Source: Azolla caroliniana (Eukaryota; Polypodiophyta). From it: DNA of 64,000 bases. Shown here piece after piece: positions 30,901 through 47,279 of this stretch. The notes under the pieces are model-generated. The model saw only the letters and a program-made list of their open reading frames with translations, searched no databases and was not told where the DNA came from. The stretch is from assembly GCA_043228905.1 (NCBI GenBank), contig JBHGNT010000005.1:3410001-3474000 (forward strand), in the 5' to 3' direction. Both the position numbers and the translations under genes were made by a program. How positions within the stretch are numbered: position 1 is the first letter of the stretch; every line of letters begins with the position of its first letter.

Positions 30901-31620
30901 GGCTACATCGGTGGGGTGCACCATGTGCACTCACCCTCGTGTAATTGTGTAAATAATAGGAGTTAAGTCGGGACGAAGAATCCCATGTAAATCGGGATTT
31001 ATCCCACATTGTAACACATCCCTCTCCTTGTTCTATAAAAGGAAGGGATGATCCCTTGTAGAAGGGTATACCGTTAGACGAAGAGACGTTCTCTCTTCCT
31101 CTTTCTCTGTTTCTTTCCTTTCTTTCTCTTCTCTGGTTTTAGGGTCTCTTCCTGCTCTCCTCTACTTCTTCTTCATCCTTCTGTGCGTCGAGCCTTGGCA
31201 TCTAGCGTTCCGGTTTTCTGCCTTGTACTCTGTGCAAGACCCCGCTCGGCACGACAAGCCTAAGAGCTCCTCGACCGACGGCTTGGCAGTAGACAACGGT
31301 TGTATCTTATGCAACCTAGGTCTGGCTTGAAGTCGGTGTTGAATCTCATTCGTGTCTCTGTTGGTGTGTGTGTGTGTGTCTTAGTGTTTCTTTCTTGCTT
31401 ATGTACATGTGTGTGCGAGAGTCAATGTTGTGTGCTTGCTCTCTCTCTCTCTCTCTCCCTTCGGTTGCTTCCGGTGTGCCCCGGAAATGGTGAAGCACGA
31501 CTTCCTACGCTCCGTCACTCCCTAGTCCAAGACCCCCGTGGTCCCGCCTTTCTCCACGCACGTGTGAAACTTTGCGACACCGTAACACTTAGGCTAGGAA
31601 CCTACAACGACATTCCACAT
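30901..31620 (+). other. LTR-like promoter segment and leader, plus strand
   Basis: A TATAAAA box at 31034-31040 is followed by a pyrimidine-rich leader, a CT microsatellite (31439-31457) and the box TAGTCCAAGACCCCCGTGGT (31524-31543). The same order occurs in reverse at 9421-8967. No protein with recognisable features is encoded. It may be a terminal-repeat element without coding capacity. Confidence 0.42.
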
Positions 31621-33110
31621 ATAGTGTTACCATAACCACAATGAGTAGACACTACATGATGGGTTGCTACACCCTTTGAAACCGACGATCAAAGCAAAAG
31701 TTGGTTTCATAATTTAAATTTGTTGGTAAATGCAGAGTAGCCACAAGATGGCTCACGTAATAGTAAAACTCAACCTCTCAGAGTTACAAATGTGCTTCTT
31801 AAATATTCTTAAGTTCTTTCGAAGGGCCAAAGGGAAAGTTGGTTGTGGTCAAGAAGAGCTACAAGAACTCATTGGGCTACTAGTCTTAGTGTAGCATATC
31901 TAAGAGCGTGTGAGGTGTCACAAGTGTATTATTGTAATGGATCCATGATTATAAAGCAACATTAGTTGACATAATTTGTTACGATGAAAATAACAACTCA
32001 TCATGGCCACCAAGTATTGTCATAGTCATCAATTCTTATCATCAAATGACTATGGGTCAGACTCCACATTGAGCATGTATAGCTAGTAGTGGTCGTCAAT
32101 AGCTAGTGATATATTGCGTATAGAAGATGCATTGATTGAACTTTGTTAAGAATTGATGTTTAGTTACTTATGCTCCATAGTTTGTAGTGTTATTTACATA
32201 GAGCTAAAGACGGCATTATTAAATATCGTAATTGTTAAAATATGCATATTTTATGTTCTTAATACGTTTTAGAATACTTTTAAGTATTCTACACATGTTC
32301 TATATTTTAGAACTATCATTTTAAAACGATTCACATATTCTAAGTATTTTGCGTATTTAACAAGTATTCAACGTTTCCAATCAATTAAAACAATTAAAGA
32401 ATTATATATATTTTTCAAAAAAACTTTAAAATTTAAGAAGTATTTAACGTATTCTACATAAAGGACGAGTGGATAAACACAGCAAGATCTTTGTATTGAA
32501 AGAGTCGAAGATAGATCATATTGATACCCAACACATAGACAAAGGTGAATGAAGAGCGCTTCAGGACACAAAGACATAAAACCATAATAGAACACATGTC
32601 AGATCGAGATAGGCTAATTGGACATGACACTAGCCAAAAGTTTTCCATGTGAGCATAATTGGGGACATCATGGGAATCTAGTGGGGTGGAAATAACGGTT
32701 GCAAGGGACGAAGGTCGAGTGATGGTGTTGATGAAGGGAATGGCATTGTAAGTGTTGTGTCAAGCTTAACGACAATCACGGGATTCCACTGATGCTTACG
32801 CTAGACTTTATTTGTACATACATACACACACACACACATTATGTATGTATGTATGTATGTATGTATGTATGTATGTATGCATGTATGTATGTATGTATGA
32901 CATATGTATATATGTATATGTGTGTGTGTGTGCGCGCGCTAAAGGGAAAGACACTAAAAGGGTCATGACGACTTAATGACAATGATGCCCAATCGACCGA
33001 TGCTTACGCTAGACTTTATTTGTACATTCATACATACACATGCTGCATGCATACATATATACATACATACATACATACATACTTACTTATATACATACAT
33101 ACATATGTTG
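31621..33110. other. AT-rich spacer with duplicated GTAT/ATAC microsatellites
   Basis: No gene seen. Two microsatellite blocks (about 32813-32930 and 33027-33105) are each preceded by the same 28-base phrase, GATGCTTACGC...TTTGTACAT (32789 and 32999). This points to a duplication with a period near 210 bp. Confidence 0.65.
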
Positions 33111-33235
33111 CATTAAACGGAAAATGGGTTTCCTCTTTATTTTATAACGACGTGTTCTGAGGCTATCACTCGTCTGAGAATCGTCTCCTTCGTTGCTTTC
33201 CATCATCACAGGCCAAGAAGAATCAAGCAGAACGC

Positions 33236-37047
<3,812 letters not shown>

Positions 37048-38743
37048 TTAACAATGAAGTTAACCACCTGCTTCACAGGCCCTCATATCTGCTTGCTGTT
37101 GGAGCATAGGAAACATCTTTTGAGCAACGCAGGAACCACATAGACACAGATCTTAATCTTAGTTGAAGAAATTTCTCGTTTTGCAACACGATTTATGGAC
37201 CTGTTGGTCATGTTCCTGGCCCCCGGATAATAATAGATTGGGAACAGGAACAAAAATCAAATTCCCACTTGATCCCAACAGAAACAGAGCACACTGTGGA
37301 TATGGTGAGCTTATATAATGTGATGATTACAACTTTGAAGAGACTTTGGATTCAAGATGGTTTGAATTCATGAGGATAAATAATAATCTCAATAGAATTC
37401 ACACTACTAAACTGAGTTCTCTATGATTATTTGAATATGAGGGCAAAGGTTGAGGGTTTCTTTGAGGACGATGAGAATGAAATAAAGACAAAGAGTTATG
37501 ATTCTCAGTGTTATTGGTGATGAGCTGATGAGAAAGAAGATAATGAAGATGTTGGTGGATGATTGTGGGGATTTGATGATTCTGTGAGCCTTATGACTCT
37601 TGTGTACTCTCCACTGGCTCTTCATAACCAATGCCCTCACATACAAGGGTCAACATTGGGATGATCACACCTTCAAAATTGGGATGATAGAATCAATCAC
37701 AACCAAATAGAATGAGGATAGCAAATTTTACTACAATTATCTACATTCACACAAGCTCACCACATTGGAACACCCAATTGAATGGTCTGTCTTCGTTTCA
37801 TAATGCATTTAGTATACAATGTGCATTACCTCCATACCTGTTCTATGTCCTCATTAGAAGTCGAACTTAAAATCCTTAACCCATTAGAAATAGCATTTTA
37901 TGGAAGTGATCTGTAAGGTTATGCTTGTACATGTGTGTAACTTTAAACCACACCAAGGAGAAGTATGATACCCTCTATGTGGACTCCATTCAAGAAATGA
38001 TGGAGAAGGTTAACCCACAATAGATCAGCCACATGTAACTTGATCTTTAAAAGCAAAAGGAATTAACCCTTGCATCAACATGTAGGATGCAACTGCCAAC
38101 AATCACACATCTTGGATTTCTTCCATATCTTTTTAACTCCACTAGCAACATGTTGTGGAGTCAACATGTAGCAAGTAGAGGAATTCTAACAAAGGAAACA
38201 ATGAGTACCAAGGTATAAGGCACATGGGCCATAACATCACCAATGTATCAACAACCAAGTGCACTTGTTAAACTTCATCATATCATCGTTTCGCCACCGT
38301 AGCTGAATATATGCATGTCATGCTCATAGACCATGTCAAAAGTGATTCCACCATATGTATTTGGATAATGATTGTTGAGGTTTAGGAAACTTAGAGGTTT
38401 TATAGTAAGGATGGCATGAATTCACCCATATGTGTAATCATGAATTGTCTCAAAAACCAATTTTGGTCTCTGTTTGACATTAATATGTTTTTGTTTGTTA
38501 CTCTATGACACAACATCCCTTTATATAGTTGGAGAATATATAGTCCAACAAGTTGGTCAATTATGAAGGTTTCCAAATTCAATTGTCTCTAGTTTTGCTT
38601 CTTTTATGTGTAGAAGCATTGGCACATAAATATAACATGGAACTACCGCAAATTTTAGTCAAAATGGTGGCCTTAGTTATAAAATGGAATAATGGTTATG
38701 ATGGTAAGAACTAGTTATACAACTCAAAACACCTTTGTGGGTG
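37048..38743. other. Intergenic region, nothing recognised
   Basis: AT-rich. Open frames are short and without features. Confidence 0.55.
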
Positions 38744-38753
38744 TTTTTAAATC

Positions 38754-38910
38754 GGGAAAAGTACCAGGATACGCCTGGAAGTTTGTATATTTACCAGAAT
38801 GCCCTTGGAAGTTCCAAATTTACCAAACTACCCCTATGTCCAAAAAATACACTTTATAAAGTAATTATACACTCAAATCTACAAGCCTTATTTACCAGAG
38901 TACCCTTAAA
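38754..38910 (+). repeat. Left terminal inverted repeat of the TIR element
   Basis: Pairs with the reverse complement of 42285-42436. Contains the phrases AGAATGCCCTTGGAAGTTCC and ATACACTTTATAA. Confidence 0.87.
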
Positions 38911-39313
38911 CCTAAACTTATTTACCGTAATGCCACTATATACCTATTTTGACCAATTTATACCACTTTTATTTTTCAAAATACATCATAAATCAAACTA
39001 AATTGAAAGGTCACATTAAAATCCAATTCTATGAATTTACACCGAGTTAAACTGCCTTAATTCCATAAAACCAAAACATTTGATCGCACACCAAATTTTA
39101 CCATTAGGATGCCATTTTGAAACCAAATTCCATGAATTTGCGGATTCACAAACAATTTGCGGCCAAAATGTTAAACGAAATCTCACGAAAAACATTGCTA
39201 CCAAAATGTCATTTTAAACGAAATCTCACATAACACTTTGCTATTAAAATGCCATCTTAAACCAAATTTCATGATTTTAAACTAAATTTTGTTGGCAAAA
39301 TGCAATCACAACT

Positions 39314-39326
39314 AAATCTCATCAAT
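39314..39326. repeat. LINE target-site duplication, left copy (13 bp)
   Basis: AAATCTCATCAAT, repeated exactly at 42029-42041. Confidence 0.9.
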
Positions 39327-41940
39327 CTCCTTTCAAGAGACATGGATCAAAGGCATTGCAGGACTTTATAGGAACGATAGCAGTTGCGTTTCACTGGTAG
39401 GTGAAAGCGGCCCCTTTTTCCGAATATCCCGATCTATACGACAGGGATGCCCACTAGCTCCATCCTTATTTCTATTATACGCCGAAGCACTCTCTTGCTT
39501 TCTCAACTCGCAGCATCTCAACCTACGTGGTCTTCCTGTGCCTCATTCTCATCAAAGCATCCTGGATATAGAATTTGCAGATGACGCAGCGGTCTACCTG
39601 CAAGGGGACTTGGAAAACCTACAAAAGCTCGAATGGGTTAGCCGTATTTTGCAAAAGATCCAATGCCATGATCAATTGGCACAAATCCTGTGCAATATGG
39701 CTTTCTCATGAAACACATCCTTCGTGGCACCCACATCCCACTTTCAAATGGATCAATCAAGGAACGAGCACCAAATATTTGGGTTTCCAAATTGGTTTCA
39801 AGATATCGCCGGAGACTATGATTGCACCTGTTATCCATTCCATTCAACAAAAGTTGATACATTGGAGTTCAAAAAAATTGTCGCTAGCGGGTCGCATCAT
39901 AGTGGCAAACCAGGTACTACTCGTAACAACATGGTACAATCTATCATGTTGGACAATCTCCAAGGACAGTATACATCAGATTCAACAACTGGTACGCAAC
40001 TACATTTGGTCTGGTAAGGAATATCATGTAACTCACGCCAAGGTGACATGGCCTATACTCACAACACCTAAGTCGAGAGGGGGATTGGGTCTTGTTGATC
40101 CCCTCTCACAATCAAAAGCCTTACTTGCCAAATTTCTGGTGCGAGAACTCCAACCAGGAAATGACTGTTGGAAAATGCTATCATGTTGGACAATCTCCAA
40201 GGATAGTATACATCAGATTCAACAACTGGTATGCAACTACATTTGGTCTGGTAAGGAAGATCATGTAACTCACGCCAAGGTGACATGGCCTATACTCACA
40301 ACACCTAAGTCGAGAGGGGGATTGGGTCTTGTTGATCCCCTCTCACAATCAAAAGCCTTACTTGCCAAATTTCTGGTGCGAGAACTCCAACCAGGAAATG
40401 ACTGTTGGAAAATGCTATTATGGTTACGTTTCACTTACTTTAGGACACGAAAAGGGATTAATTGGGCCCCCCAAACGGGATGGATTCTAAACATGGATCT
40501 CAAACCTAGTTTCTCCCACCAATTGGAGAATAGATTCAGTGCATCCATGTGGAAGGCATGGTGTGACATTAGACGAGGGCTCAAGTGCAATCAACCAAGT
40601 TCCGAACCTGACTGGCTCAATCAACATATCCTATGGAACCCATGTATCAAGGATGAATCTAATCAACTACTTGTATCAAGTAAGGGGTTCTCATGAGGAT
40701 ACATTGCAAAAGGTCCGGGAAAAAGTATATAGAATGTTGGAGACAGTTTATGTCATTTCCACTACAAGATCAAGCCAATATACTCCATGGAATCAGGGGC
40801 GGATGGACTATGAGATCGGAAATCAATAACACTCTACTTATTAGGGAAGCCGCTACTCATAGGACGACAATGGAGAAATGGATAGGCTACGAGAAGGAGG
40901 GATCTTTGATCCCGAGAGGTAGGGGATCACTAGACAGGATCGACGGCTCTGAATTACGAGACATTGAGACACCAACACATAATAACACAATTCGAGTACT
41001 CGCGTATACTGGTCATAAATGGATTGTAGATCCTAATCCGATCAAAGTACAACCCAATTGGCACATATGTACTCATGAAAACACATGGCTACGTAAGGTC
41101 AGTTGGGACCCTTTGCAATGGACATGGCATGATCCTTACGCGGAGCAAGGAAACAAACCTATCCCTTTCTTCCAATTCACAACTAGATTGGGTCGCCACA
41201 TCCTAGCTGCTCAAACTGCCCGAGAGCCGATTGCTGCATAGGTCTGGCACACATATCAAGTTCCTCACACAATTATCACCAAGTTTTGGCAGAAAATCTG
41301 GAAACAACAACACGTGAGGCGAATTACCACGTTTCAATGGTTATTAATACATACGTCACTATCGGTGGGAGCTTGGCAACGTGGGAACCTTAGCTCTCCT
41401 AATTGTTTAGAGTGTCCAAATGCAGAAGAATCAATACGACACGCTCTGTGAGACTGCCCAGCGTCCCATCGAATATGGCGGGGGGTTGGCCGATTGTTGC
41501 AATTATGCCAGGTGCAAGGCTCAATCAAGTGGGGAAATATATGTTGGTTATCATGGCAGACCCCAATTGGCAAATACGAACATCAGGAGGAGAGGATGAA
41601 TTTGGTGATAAAAGCTCAAGAGGTTTTTTTCTCCACCATCGGCAATGTCCACTCAACTCCTCTTAATGACAAATCTCAAGTTGTGTTGGAATTGGTCAGG
41701 CCAATAACTCTTTGGATTCTATGGAAACAACGGTGTAAACAGGTCTTCTCCAACCAAACCGCACATCTAACAATGTTACTGCAAGAGATATGGAGTGAAA
41801 TTGTAGCCACTCTAAAGAGCCAATATGATGGCCTCAAGGGCAGCTCCGATGGAGTTGAAAGACAACGAATAGCCTTCATCCAACAATGGTCGTCCTCTCC
41901 CTTTCTTGAGTCAGTGGGCATCCACATAAGATGGAACTAG
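39327..41940 (+). pseudogene. LINE ORF2 fragment: RT C-terminus and zf-RVT region
   Basis: RT motifs (SIRQGCPLAPSLF, IEFADDAAVYL) are in one frame and shift near 39655 into a 374-codon frame with the thumb region (KYLGFQIG, LSLAGRIIVANQVLL, TTPKSRGGLGL). A 237-bp tandem duplication lies in that frame. The C-terminal part shows the zf-RVT Cys/His pattern (CLECPNAEESIRHAL-stop-DCPASHR) with TGA (41449-41451) in place of the usual Trp. At least one frameshift, another break near 40696 and this stop make it nonfunctional. Confidence 0.88.
39941..40417 (+). repeat. In-frame 237-bp tandem duplication inside the LINE
   Basis: Copy 1 starts at 39941 and copy 2 at 40178, both CTATCATGTTGGACAATCTC. 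They differ at about three positions, and 237 is 79 codons, so the frame is kept. Confidence 0.92.
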
Positions 41941-42028
41941 CGCATCCCTACAGGGATTTGTACATAATAATCTCATTTGTAAAATTTTATAACTAATCGA
42001 AAGAGTTTTTTTTTTGAAAAAAAAATAA

Positions 42029-42041
42029 AAATCTCATCAAT
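42029..42041. repeat. LINE target-site duplication, right copy (13 bp)
   Basis: AAATCTCATCAAT, identical to 39314-39326. Confidence 0.9.
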
Positions 42042-42284
42042 TTCAAAAATACTCACAAACCAAAATTAATTATCGAAATGTAATAATTACATGTTAATTT
42101 TGACCCATCTACAAAAAGTGTAATTTCAAAAATATCTATGGACTCAACAAAATATCTAAGAATGCACAAGATAACCCCATATCTTGATGATGAAGACGAT
42201 TGATAAACCCATTGAAGAAGAAAGAAAAGAAAGACTACATTGTTAGGTACAACCCAAAGAATTGCTTAAGTAAAGAAATTTGTG

Positions 42285-42436
42285 TTTGAAGGGTATTCTG
42301 GTAAATAGGGCTTGTAGATTTGAGTGTATAATTACCTTATAAAGTGTATTTTTTTAGACATAGCGGTAGTTTGGTAAATTTGGAACTTCCATGGGCATTC
42401 TGGTAAATGGACGAACTTCCAGGGGGTACTTTTTCC
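42285..42436 (-). repeat. Right terminal inverted repeat of the TIR element
   Basis: Inverted partner of 38754-38910. Confidence 0.87.
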
Positions 42437-42444
42437 TTTTAAAT

Positions 42445-44960
42445 ATCTAGTTATTGATGTGGTTATTTAAGACGAGATAAAGAAATCAAACACTAAATAT
42501 GCAAATAAACATCGACATGGCAAGTAGAGATCAATAAAAACATATGTAGCAAGGTAGAATGCTTCAACTCTATAATACAAAATATCTAGCTATTTGTGTG
42601 CTAATGGAAGCAAGTAGGGATAAAAACAATTTAGCTCAATAAAACGAAACATGCACATAAGTAACACCGTACCAAGGTTAGAACAATAATATCTAGCAGA
42701 TTACGATGTCTAGAATATAAATTGTTGTTTGAAAACAAGAATGGCATGATTTCATATACATATTATATTGTATGACATTATAGATGTGAAGATAGCATGT
42801 CAACTAGGCATGGTATGTATGCATATCAAACTTGATGTCCATATCATGTAATAGATGCTCAACTAAGAAATTATAAGCTTTCTCTTGCTCCAGATTTGGG
42901 AATTCTAAAAAGTTTAACTGCATAAATCCATCATTACCATATTCATTATAAATAAACCACTTGGTCTTGTACCTACTTGTTTGTTGCTCCAATGATTCCA
43001 AACAATTGGCCAAAGGTCCTAACATGTACCCTTTTCTCAAGTCACACAAGCTCTTTCACTCGTGTCGTGTCTCTTTCTTCGGTGTTTATTATTGTCATGT
43101 TTGTTCTCCCCTCTTCCCATTTTGACTACGTATGTAGGTGTAAGAAAAATTAGTTCCTAGGGGTGTTTTGGTGAAAGAGTTCAATCATTTTAAACCAAGA
43201 TTTTGATATTTCAATACAATGGCATTTTTATTGTGTCAATTTTCCCTCTGAAAACAAGCTTGTCATCCCATTTCATTCTTGCATTAGAGGCACAACATCA
43301 TATATTGGGTTATGCACATAATTTCTTATTTGTCATTTTTTTTATGATTTATGCATGTGTAAGTAGAGACTCGGAGAGTAATGCGGATAGGGTTTCAACT
43401 TTCTACTTTGTTAGTGAAGTGTCTTTTTGGCCCTATGCCCCATGGACAATGATTGTGTGATTTTGATATCGAAATTTATCTATTTATCTCATTATATTTT
43501 TTATAAGCCTATTTCAAGGATAGCACTTTACCGTCCTTTTTTCTAATAATTATGTACCATCTTCAACCAAGAAAAATCGAAACCCATGGGCCATAAAAGT
43601 ACTAACAATATATTGGTAGATGTAGAGTTGGCAGCAATAATCAAATGTCATAGTAATCCAATCCCTTGAGGCAGGCCCATGCTTGAAAGATCACCGTACC
43701 ATATATGAACCAAGAAAGGGAGAATTCCGACAATAAAAAAGGTGAAACAAAGCAAACCACATCAAGGCAATGGCCACTCATAAATGGTGATTCTCACTTA
43801 AATGAAGAAGATAGAAAGAATGGTAACAAACAAAAGTGACGAAAAGAGTGGACTTTTGCTATAGCCATTAATGAAGAAGAAAAATCTCCTGACAATAATT
43901 CAAAAAGGTGAAAGAAAAGCATGGTCATAGAAGATGATTCCTCAAAACAAAAAGAATTTCATCATAACACTATAGAAACCCATGTGTTTTAAAATTTTCA
44001 TTTAATGTCCATGGGGTGCACAAATTGTTTGGTTCACGAATCACGCGTATTAACTAATTGAAGCTATAATTGGTGTCACAGTGACGTTGTATAATGTGCA
44101 CAATTTGACACAGTCCCTAAAATTTGCCCCAGCCAAAAAGAAAATACAAAGAACCCCGAGAGAGTGAGCAAGTACACAATTACAGAAATCAATTAGAGCC
44201 ACATTTCCGTGATATCTAATGAACTTATGTTAAACCATTAATATATTTAACCTAGTGTCTCGTTTGTTTATGGAAAAACTTGAGATTTTATGAGAAGTAC
44301 ATAGTTTTAATCTCTTTCAATGTAGAAGGTTGCAAAGCCCAAGCTTACATTAGACCACCATGTGAGGCAGCACACCTATGCTTCAGGTTTTGATTTTCCA
44401 ATAATTGAAATCAAGCTTCATTATATATATGGCTACGCCTTACCTTCTACTCTATATTTTAGCAAAAATCATGCGTAGATGCACCAGCTATACCATCTAC
44501 AAGCAAGCCGATCAATCATCCATTCATGATCAACTTGAAATGCTCAAGTTGATAGATCTTGTTCTCGTGCCAAATTTCGTCGTACTTATTAAAACAGATG
44601 ATATATATCACTCGTGAGGGCATTATAGAGACTTTGTGCTTCAATGTGTGAATAACCCTTCTTAGGAAGGAGACGCATATCAAGAACACATGTATACTCT
44701 GGTCCCATAGGACAAAATTGGCCTCTTTATGGACAATAAAAAATTCTAATTCCAATTCTATACCCTTGAAATGCTATTCGTGACACCAACATAGTTAATA
44801 CCCGTTGCAATACATGGCATATATAGTGGATATGAATATGGTTTATAAAACAATTGAATTAATAAGTTAAACCAAGTGGATACTCATGAAGACCCAACAA
44901 CCTACATATAGACATATACACTAAAGGTTACAACTCTTAATGCAAAGAGGATCTTGGAGC
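42445..44960. other. Intergenic region, nothing recognised
   Basis: AT-rich. One 81-codon minus-strand frame (42804-43049) has no recognisable features and uses a normal-looking ATG, but there is no other support. Confidence 0.5.
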
Positions 44961-45781
44961 CTATTGTCCTCCAAATACAACTGTCTCTTGGTTCAAAGAA
45001 CGGTATCGCCAGACCTCCTTTGATACGAAATCCGCATCTAGAAATTTGGCTAGAAATGCCCAAAACTTATACACATCCTCAAAGTTAGAGAGGAAGCCAA
45101 GGGCCACTGTGACCACTCTAAACCCACGCCATTTGTTATCGCTATCAAAACAAGATACCTCACTCAATGAAAAACTCACTCCTTGATTGAGCTTCTCTCT
45201 TAACTCCAACGAAGGCTTGACATGATGAAGAGTAGAAACACCTATGGAGATATTGCTTCGATCAGCAAGCCTTTGGACAAGCAAAGGTTGGAGAAGGCTC
45301 CCTCTCCAATCGAACAAATTGAAGGCTATAGAGGGACCCCGATCGAAGTTAAGTTTAGGCCCATAGATTTGTATCAACGGATTTGGAGCAGGAAAGCCAG
45401 GATGTTGAAGCTTCAACATTGATCCAATAAGCCAATTAATAAGGCACCGATATCGGATATTTGTCTTGCTATATCCTAGTATTTCGGCATGGTCAAGACC
45501 TCTACATTTTATCTCGGGTTCCTTTCTGGCGTATGATACATCGTTGTGATTAGAAGCATCAAATTGAGAGCTACTCGAGCTCTCTACATCATCGGTAAAT
45601 GCCTTCAACGAAGCATCAACAAATGAAGCATCACTCCCGATAAAAGAAGAAGAGTTCAGGCAATCATCGATTTGATTACAGGAAGCTCGAAATGAGCCCA
45701 CATTCCTTGCTTGGGAGTAAGAGCCCCTTATACCCACATCACATACACTGGATGCATAATGCTCATTCATCTCACATAGAG

Positions 45782-45813
<32 letters not shown>

Positions 45814-47246
45814 ACACTATCTTGTACTCTAGAGGAAGGGCAAGATTGATCCACACTAATTACATGGTTTCCTTCATCACCTCTGTCTTCAGGGTCTCCC
45901 TCTGATACCACTGGAATAGGGATCAATCTCACCATACCAACTCCTCGTGCAGCAGAAGTACTAAGAAGCCTTTGTATCGCACAACGCTTGATGAATAAGC
46001 ATCCGAAGCCAGTTGGATCTAATCCGTAGACCTTGAAAAAGGAGGTCACAATGAAATCGGGACGAAATACTGATAGACCAAGGGCGCCCAAAGCTTTGGG
46101 CATTAATGCCGAAGCATCGAGAAGGACCTCCCATCCATTCTCTTGTGCTTGATGCATCCACTGATAAGAATACTTTGCACCAGTCATTCGCGATTGAACT
46201 GGAAAAACTAGCAGACCTTGTACAAAATCTAGCTCCTCCTGCTCCTCCTCTTCCCCTTCATCAGCCTTCTTTTTCTTCCTCTTTCTCATTTTCTTCTTTA
46301 ATAAATCATGCACAAAACCCCCATTGTGTTCTCCTTCTTCTTGTTCCTCTGCTTCCTTCTTGTTCTTGTTCTTGGTTTTGTTCTTGTTCTTCTTGTTTTG
46401 CATTTTCTTCCGGAGATCAGTCGAGCACAGTGTTTGAGAAGGCCATCGAAAGGCTGAATTCGTAATCTCAGCCCCATTTTTCTTAGCCGTTTCTTCCATT
46501 CTGCTCACAGCCTCACACTCGTGGTCATAAACAGTCAGCAGCTTCTTCTTGACGTGAAAAGGATAAGATTCAGCCAAAAGCTTAAATGCCGATTCTCGGC
46601 TCGATGTAAATACCATGGAATATTCAGATTCTTGCAAATTAAGAAACTGATATATCCTCTGTTTTATATCATACTCCACCGTTCCTTTATCTGCCCCTCC
46701 ATATAGAGCATGAGTCGGAAGATTTGCAGAGATATAAGAAACTCCAAGACCTTCTGCCAGGAGGCCATATCCGCAATAATCAAGAAATACATGACCATTT
46801 TCGTTCAGATATGCATACTCTGCAACTCTAACCTTGTCAATTTCCCCTGTTTGCCTATATTCTGGATATACTTTGATGAAATTAGTGTAGGATTCGTCAA
46901 AAGAGGGAATACACTCATGGTTAGTGAAGCTCTCATCAGGTCTTACATTCTTTAAAGTACAGAAATTCTTCCGAGTAACCTGGATTTGAATTATATCACG
47001 TCCATTAGCGTGAGAAGAAGAGGATTTGAAGCCTTTACCTTTCAAAAACGAGCCTCCTACAGGTCTACCTTTCTCCTTTGGTTTGCAAAGTGAATCATCA
47101 CTATCATCATAGATCTTCAATTCATTGATAGAAGGTATAGTTTCAGCGGTTAGGCAAGAGAGGTGATGTCTTTTCTTGGCTATGGCTGGGTTGGCTTCCT
47201 CTGTGTGCTTAGATTTGAGGAACCCAAAACGTGGAAGAGGAAACAT
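44961..47246 (-). CDS. Plant MOCOS-like PLP-dependent protein, intronless (761 aa)
   Basis: Starts at the first in-frame ATG (47246); the open frame extends 11 codons upstream without ATG. It matches the plant family annotated as molybdenum cofactor sulfurase-like or PLP-dependent transferases: class V aminotransferase fold, no MOSC domain. Seen: FLDYCGYGLL, SANLPTHALYGG, TSSRESAFKLLAESYPF, LTVYDHECEAV, VFPVQSRMTGAKYSYQWM, the pyridine-binding Asp377 in VLLDAS, the probable Schiff-base Lys405 in TSFFKVYG, and DPTGFGCLFI. The fold is split at about 278-345 by a Lys/Glu-rich insert. Residues 479-488 are ten Asp in a row, encoded by a GAT repeat in a Ser-rich acidic linker. The C-terminal part resumes with YRCLINWLIGSMLKLQHP. 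Function in plants is not established; the Cys needed for sulfur transfer was not identified. Confidence 0.9.
45784..45812. repeat. ATC/GAT trinucleotide repeat inside the MOCOS-like gene
   Basis: ATC units on plus (GAT on minus) encode the ten-Asp run; a length-variable coding microsatellite is likely. Confidence 0.85.
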
Positions 47247-47279
47247 AGCTAGAACATGGTAGTACCAGAAGGGTTTCAC

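Larger units (their letters stand above)
39327..42028 (+). mobile_element. 5'-truncated LINE (L1-type), pseudogenised
   Basis: About 2.7 kb between 13-bp target duplications, ending in a T- then A-rich tail near 42005-42028. The 5' end falls inside the reverse transcriptase, so it is a typical 5'-truncated target-primed insertion. It carries RT (RQGCPLAP, the catalytic FADD at 39574-39585) and a downstream zf-RVT region. Confidence 0.92.
38754..42436. mobile_element. Non-autonomous TIR element (MULE-like), about 970 bp without its LINE insert
   Basis: The ends are inverted copies of each other over about 155 bp (38754-38910 and 42285-42436), starting GG(G)AAAA(A)GTACC, roughly 90% identical. 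TTTTAAAT occurs on both sides (38745-38752, 42437-42444), an 8-9 bp target duplication as in Mutator-like or similar superfamilies. The interior is A-rich and noncoding; no transposase is seen. A LINE fragment has inserted into it. Confidence 0.85.

Noticed and set aside
42804-43049. 81-codon minus-strand open frame
   Set aside because: No recognisable domain, no splice-linked neighbours and AT-rich composition like the surrounding spacer.
47247-47279. Eleven extra N-terminal codons for the MOCOS-like protein
   Set aside because: The extension has no ATG; its first codon is GTG, so the ATG at 47246 is preferred.
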